Source: Bacilli bacterium (GTDB lineage Bacteria > Bacillota_I > Bacilli_A > RFN20 > CAG-826). From it: 64,000 nucleotides of DNA. The translations under genes were made by a program, and so were the position numbers. The notes below the pieces were generated by a model that ran no database searches, had not been told where the DNA came from, and saw only the letters and a program-made list of their open reading frames with translations. Of the stretch, positions 60,351 to 64,000 are shown piece after piece. The stretch's first letter is position 1; every line of letters starts with the position of its first letter. The stretch spans positions 1-64,000 of the forward strand of contig JAKSVB010000005.1 in assembly GCA_024408335.1 (NCBI GenBank). The letters are read 5' to 3'.

Positions 60351-61334
60351 TTATTCGTATTCAACGGTTGCACATGGTTTAGGTGTGAAATCGAAGAGAA
60401 CGCGGTTGATGCCTTTGACCTCGGTTGTGATACGTTTCACAAGGTGATCCATGAAAGCTGGTTCAAGGTGTTCGACTGTGCACTCGACAACATCGGTTGT
60501 GTTGATGGCACGGATGATGCAAAGCCATTCAAAGACTCTCTTGCCGTCTCTGATACCGGTTGAACGGAATGGAGGGACGACTGTGAAGTATTGCCAGACT
60601 TTTCCTTCTAAGCCTTCTTTTGCAAATTCTTCACGGAGGATTGCATCTGCTTCACGGACTGCTTCAAGACGGTCGCGTGTGATAGCGCCTGGGCAACGTA
60701 CTCCAAGACCTGGGCCTGGGAATGGTTGACGGTAGACCATGCCGTGAGGAAGTCCAAGAGCTTCGCCGACGACACGGACTTCATCCTTAAAGAGGATTTT
60801 GACTGGTTCGACGAGTTCGAAGTCGAGTTCTTTTGGAAGACCACCGACGTTGTGGTGGGCTTTGATGCCTTGTTCGCTTTCGAGGATGTCTGGCCAGATG
60901 GTGCCTTGTCCAAGGAATTTGATGCCTTCGAGTTTTGCGGCTTCTTCTGCAAAGACCTTAATGAATTCTTCGCCGATGATGTGACGTTTTTGTTCTGGGT
61001 CTTCGACACCTGCGAGTAAGTCTAAGAAGCGGTCTGTTGCATCAACGTAAATGAGGTTAGCCTTCATTTGGTTGCGGAAGACTTCGACGACTTGCTCAGG
61101 TTCGCCTTTACGAAGTAAACCATGGTTGACGTGAACGCATGTGAGTTGGTTTCCGATTGCTTTGATTAAAAGAGCTGCAACGACTGATGAGTCGACGCCT
61201 CCAGAAAGAGCGAGAAGGACTTTCTTGTCGCCGACTTGTTCGCGGATAGCAGCGATTTGCTCGTCAATATAAGCCTGGGCGAGTTCAGGGGTGGTGATAC
61301 GGACCATATTATCTGGTCTTCTTTCCATAATCAT
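60351..61334 (-). CDS. guaA: GMP synthase, ATP-pyrophosphatase part only (no glutamine amidotransferase domain)
   Basis: 327 residues. LLALSGGVDSSVVAALLIKA is the P-loop, followed by GQGTIWPDILES, GMVYRQPFPGPGLGVRCPG and the GuaA-type C-terminal dimerisation domain ending in DFTPKPCATVEYE. Full-length GuaA has about 510 residues with an N-terminal class I amidotransferase; here the protein begins at the linker. It must use free ammonia or pair with a separate amidotransferase subunit, as in archaea; none is encoded nearby. The ATG at 61334 follows AAGGAG by nine bases. Confidence 0.93.
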   Translation of the reverse strand: MIMERRPDNMVRITTPELAQAYIDEQIAAIREQVGDKKVLLALSGGVDSSVVAALLIKAIGNQLTCVHVNHGLLRKGEPEQVVEVFRNQMKANLIYVDATDRFLDLLAGVEDPEQKRHIIGEEFIKVFAEEAAKLEGIKFLGQGTIWPDILESEQGIKAHHNVGGLPKELDFELVEPVKILFKDEVRVVGEALGLPHGMVYRQPFPGPGLGVRCPGAITRDRLEAVREADAILREEFAKEGLEGKVWQYFTVVPPFRSTGIRDGKRVFEWLCIIRAINTTDVVECTVEHLEPAFMDHLVKRITTEVKGINRVLFDFTPKPCATVEYE

Positions 61335-61849
61335 TGGATATGTCTCCTTTTGGGTGTTGCTAATATTCTAAACGAAATAACAGTTAATTCAAAAAGATGT
61401 TCAAAATTGATGCCCAAATATGAAATGTTTTCATAAGAAAAGACTCCTAAAAAGGCATTCACAAAACTTAATTTGATAGTCCTTATTTTAATTTGATAGT
61501 CAAAATTCCAGCCCTTAAATTTTGAGCATTTGTTATTAGACTTAGAGCAAGCGTAAAAAAATAATTTCGGAAAAAGACATTTTTCAAAAAGTGTCGCAAG
61601 ATAATTTGTCATTTTTCTTGTCAAAAAACGTCATGCAAAATAGCCGAAAACATACGGCGGGTGTAGGTTTTATGGCTATGAGCACCCTGTTGGACAGATT
61701 TTTGCCTTTTTTGAAAAGAACGCAAAATTGTCTACTAAAAGCAAACAACATAATCACACACATACATAGCATTCGTATGTACACTAGTGGTGGATAGAAA
61801 ATCCGGACTTAAATTTTGTCTAGTTGAAGAACACTTTTGCTCTTTAGGA

Positions 61850-61861
61850 GAAAGCGCTTTC
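61850..61861 (+). promoter_or_regulatory. cre-like catabolite repression site before xylA
   Basis: GAAAGCGCTTTC is a perfect 12-base palindrome matching the core of CcpA cre sites. It lies 36 bases before the xylA start, just ahead of its AAGGAG, so CcpA bound here would block elongation. Bases 61335-61849 are AT-rich and contain no gene I can support. Confidence 0.7.
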
Positions 61862-61897
61862 AATTGTAAAATTTGTCCAACATATAAGGAGACGTTT

Positions 61898-63226
61898 ATG
61901 GAATTCTTCCCTTTCGTTAAAGAAAAAATCCTCTTCAAAGGACCAGAAGCTAAAGAAGCTTTTGCGTTCAAGTACTACGATGCTGATCGCGTCGTTTTAG
62001 GCAAAACCATGAAAGAATGGTTACCTTTCGCAATGTCATGGTGGCACAACCTTGGCGCTGCTGGCACCGACATGTTCGGCGGCAACACCATGGATAAGTC
62101 ATGGGGCGTTGACAAAGAAAAAGACCCAATGGGCTATGCTAAGGCAAAAGTCGATGCAGGTTTCGAATTCATGCAAAAGATGGGCATTGAATACTACTGC
62201 TTCCACGATGTTGACTTAGTTCCAGAATGTGATGATATCACCGTCATGTATGAAAGACTCGACGAGATCGGTGAATATCTCTTAAAGAAACAACAAGAAA
62301 CCGGCATCAAACTTCTCTGGGCCACATCAAACTGCTTCGGCCACAGACGTTACATGAACGGTGCAGGTTCATCAAACAGCGCAGAAGTCTACTGCTTCGC
62401 TGCTGCTCAAATCAAAAAAGCTCTTGAACTCTGTGTCAAGCTCGGCGGTAAAGGCTATGTCTTCTGGGGTGGCCGTGAAGGTTATGAAACCCTTCTCAAC
62501 ACCGATATGAAGGCTGAACTCGAACACATCGCTCAACTCTTCACAATGGCACGTGACTATGGTCGTAAGATCGGCTTCACTGGCAAGTTCTACATCGAAC
62601 CAAAACCAAAAGAGCCAACAAAGCACCAATATGACTTCGACAGCGCAACCGCTATCGGCTTCCTCAAAGCTCACGGCTTAGAAAATGACTTCCAAATGAA
62701 CATCGAAGCAAACCACGCAACTCTTGCTGGTCACACCTTCCAACACGAACTCCGTGTCAGTGCTGACGCAGGCATGCTCGGTTCAATCGACGCAAATGAA
62801 GGCGACTTCCTCCTCGGATGGGACGTCGACCGTTTCCCAGCAGACGTTTACAGCGCAACCTTCGCTATGCTCGAAGTTGTCCGCGCTGGCGGCTTAACCG
62901 GTGGTTTCAACTTTGACTCAAAGAACCGCCGTGCTTCAAACACCTATGAAGATATGTTCCACGCCTTCATCTTAGGTATGGATACATTCGCTCTTGGTCT
63001 TCTCAATGCAGCAGCTATCATCGAAGATGGCCGTATTGATGAATTCGTCAAAGCACGTTACGCAACCTTCCACGAAGGTATCGGCGCTAAGATCGATGCA
63101 AAGCAAGCAACTCTCGAAGAATGTGCAGCTTACGCATTAGACAAGAAAGTCTGTGCTGATCCAGGCAGCGGTGCTGAAGAAAAGTACCAAGAAATCCTCA
63201 ACCAAATTCTCTTCGGTAAGAAATAA
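61898..63226 (+). CDS. xylA: Xylose isomerase
   Basis: 442 residues, class II length. FAMSWWHNLGAAGTDMFGG is the class II start; YYCFHDVDLVPE carries the active-site His, FYIEPKPKEPTKHQYDFD the metal Glu and catalytic Lys, and NIEANHATLAGHTF, LLGWDVDRFP and GGFNFDSKNRR the remaining metal site. It converts xylose to xylulose. Start at 61898 with AAGGAG; an in-frame GTG at 61787 would add a Cys-rich leader overlapping the cre site and is rejected. The stop overlaps xylB. Codon bias is very strong, implying high expression. Confidence 0.97.
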   Translation: MEFFPFVKEKILFKGPEAKEAFAFKYYDADRVVLGKTMKEWLPFAMSWWHNLGAAGTDMFGGNTMDKSWGVDKEKDPMGYAKAKVDAGFEFMQKMGIEYYCFHDVDLVPECDDITVMYERLDEIGEYLLKKQQETGIKLLWATSNCFGHRRYMNGAGSSNSAEVYCFAAAQIKKALELCVKLGGKGYVFWGGREGYETLLNTDMKAELEHIAQLFTMARDYGRKIGFTGKFYIEPKPKEPTKHQYDFDSATAIGFLKAHGLENDFQMNIEANHATLAGHTFQHELRVSADAGMLGSIDANEGDFLLGWDVDRFPADVYSATFAMLEVVRAGGLTGGFNFDSKNRRASNTYEDMFHAFILGMDTFALGLLNAAAIIEDGRIDEFVKARYATFHEGIGAKIDAKQATLEECAAYALDKKVCADPGSGAEEKYQEILNQILFGKK

Positions 63227-64000
63227 TGGACCACTACATTGGCATTGATCTTGGGACCAGTGCCTTAAAGGCCCTTCTTGTCGCTGAAGATGGCAAGATT
63301 GTCGCCAAGGCATCCTTCCCATACGAGTGCTCACACCCACACCCATATTGGAGTGAGCAAGAACCAGCTTGGTGGTTTGACGCATGCAAGCAAGCAGTTA
63401 GCGAGCTTGTCCGCGTTTCATCAATCAGAAAGATCCGCGCTATCGGTATCGCCGGTCAAATGCACGGTCTTGTCATGCTTGACGAAAAAGATGCAGTCAT
63501 CCGTCCAGCCATCCTTTGGAACGATGGACGTAGCCAAGAAGAAACAGACTACCTCAACAATGAAATCGGCAAGGAGAAGTTGACAGAACTTACTGGCAAC
63601 ATCGCCTTTGCTGGCTTCACTGCTCCAAAAATCCTCTGGGCTGAAAAACATGAACCAGAGAACTTCGCAAAGACAAAGAAGATCATGTTACCAAAAGATT
63701 ACTTGGTCTACCGTCTTTGCGGTGCATTCACAACCGATTTAAGTGACGCTTCCGGCTTCTTACTCTTAGATGTTAAGAACCGTAAGTACTCAAAGGAGAT
63801 GCTTGACATCTGTCACATCACCGAAGATATGCTTCCAGAACTTCACGAATCCAGTGACGTTGTTGGCAAGATGTATCCAGAACTCGCCAAAGAACTTGGT
63901 ATCGAAGGCGAATGTCTCTTAATCGCTGGCGCTGGCGACAACGCTGGTTCAGCAATCGGTACAGGCACCATCGGTGAAGGCAAGTGCAACATTTCCTTAG
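63226..64000 (+). CDS. xylB: Xylulokinase (3' end outside the window)
   Basis: 258 codons are visible, about half the gene. HYIGIDLGTSALKALLVAED is the FGGY-kinase phosphate loop; IGIAGQMHGLVMLDEKD and RPAILWNDGRSQEE are the xylulose-binding blocks, and LIAGAGDNAGSAIGTG begins the second domain as the window ends. It phosphorylates xylulose from XylA; TAATG overlap with xylA couples the two. Confidence 0.96.
   Translation, partial: MDHYIGIDLGTSALKALLVAEDGKIVAKASFPYECSHPHPYWSEQEPAWWFDACKQAVSELVRVSSIRKIRAIGIAGQMHGLVMLDEKDAVIRPAILWNDGRSQEETDYLNNEIGKEKLTELTGNIAFAGFTAPKILWAEKHEPENFAKTKKIMLPKDYLVYRLCGAFTTDLSDASGFLLLDVKNRKYSKEMLDICHITEDMLPELHESSDVVGKMYPELAKELGIEGECLLIAGAGDNAGSAIGTGTIGEGKCNISL

Noticed and set aside
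61787-61897. Longer xylA start with a Cys-rich leader
   Set aside because: It would cover the cre-like palindrome and the AAGGAG site; xylose isomerase homology begins after 61898.

Overview
The window reads as one contiguous stretch of a low-GC, AT-rich chromosome using the standard code (TGG for Trp, TGA/TAA/TAG as stops), with strong GGAGG-type ribosome binding sites, short U-tailed terminators and a CcpA cre-like site. That points to the Bacillota, probably an uncultured gut-type Bacilli lineage (Erysipelotrichales/RF39-like); this is an inference from gene style only. Layout: (1) 1-1488, an IS110-family transposase whose reading frame breaks in an A8 tract. (2) 1900-21281, a surface-polysaccharide locus. 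It opens with a structured leader RNA and a NusG paralog (LoaP/RfaH-like), then cytidylyltransferase, aminotransferase, an acyltransferase-phosphoglycosyl transferase fusion, glycosyltransferases, Wzy, Wzx, and rmlA/C/B/C/D for dTDP-rhamnose. The rml genes are repeated and broken, and repeated rml sequence flanks foreign cassettes. (3) 14572-17446, cassette one: membrane protein, DGQHR protein, class III nucleotide cyclase and a Pycsar-type membrane effector. (4) 21325-23409, cassette two: beta-flower/collagen-like protein, MTH538-type TIR, membrane protein, second TIR. (5) 24278-40048, a dense defence island: AAA ATPase + DUF3226, DUF2971, a retron with a readable msr-msd RNA, AbiH, AAA_13-type ATPase, AbiD/F, and an RT-nitrilase (DRT1). 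(6) 40389-42808, a processive-type GT2 and a second wecB. (7) 42956-44217, a toxin-antitoxin-chaperone operon with a SecB-like third gene. (8) 44310-64000, mostly chromosomal backbone: tocopherol-cyclase-like protein, an XRE-HTH::GlmM fusion with a GlmU-like acyltransferase, gdhA, lipoproteins, a HipBST operon with three phased operators, a CPCC protein, fucO, a lipid kinase, plsC, a ThrE-like exporter, a GMP synthase lacking the amidotransferase domain, and xylA-xylB (cut by the window end). The working picture is a capsule/cell-wall polysaccharide locus whose repeated rml genes and IS debris have accumulated several anti-phage systems. The polysaccharide genes appear antitermination-controlled, while the defence cassettes carry their own terminators and promoters. 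The most unusual assemblies are the four-gene cyclase cassette, the TIR-membrane-TIR cassette, the retron with its RNA, the TAC operon with a six-codon leader ORF, and the regulator-enzyme fusion at glmM. No rRNA, tRNA or CRISPR array was recognised.
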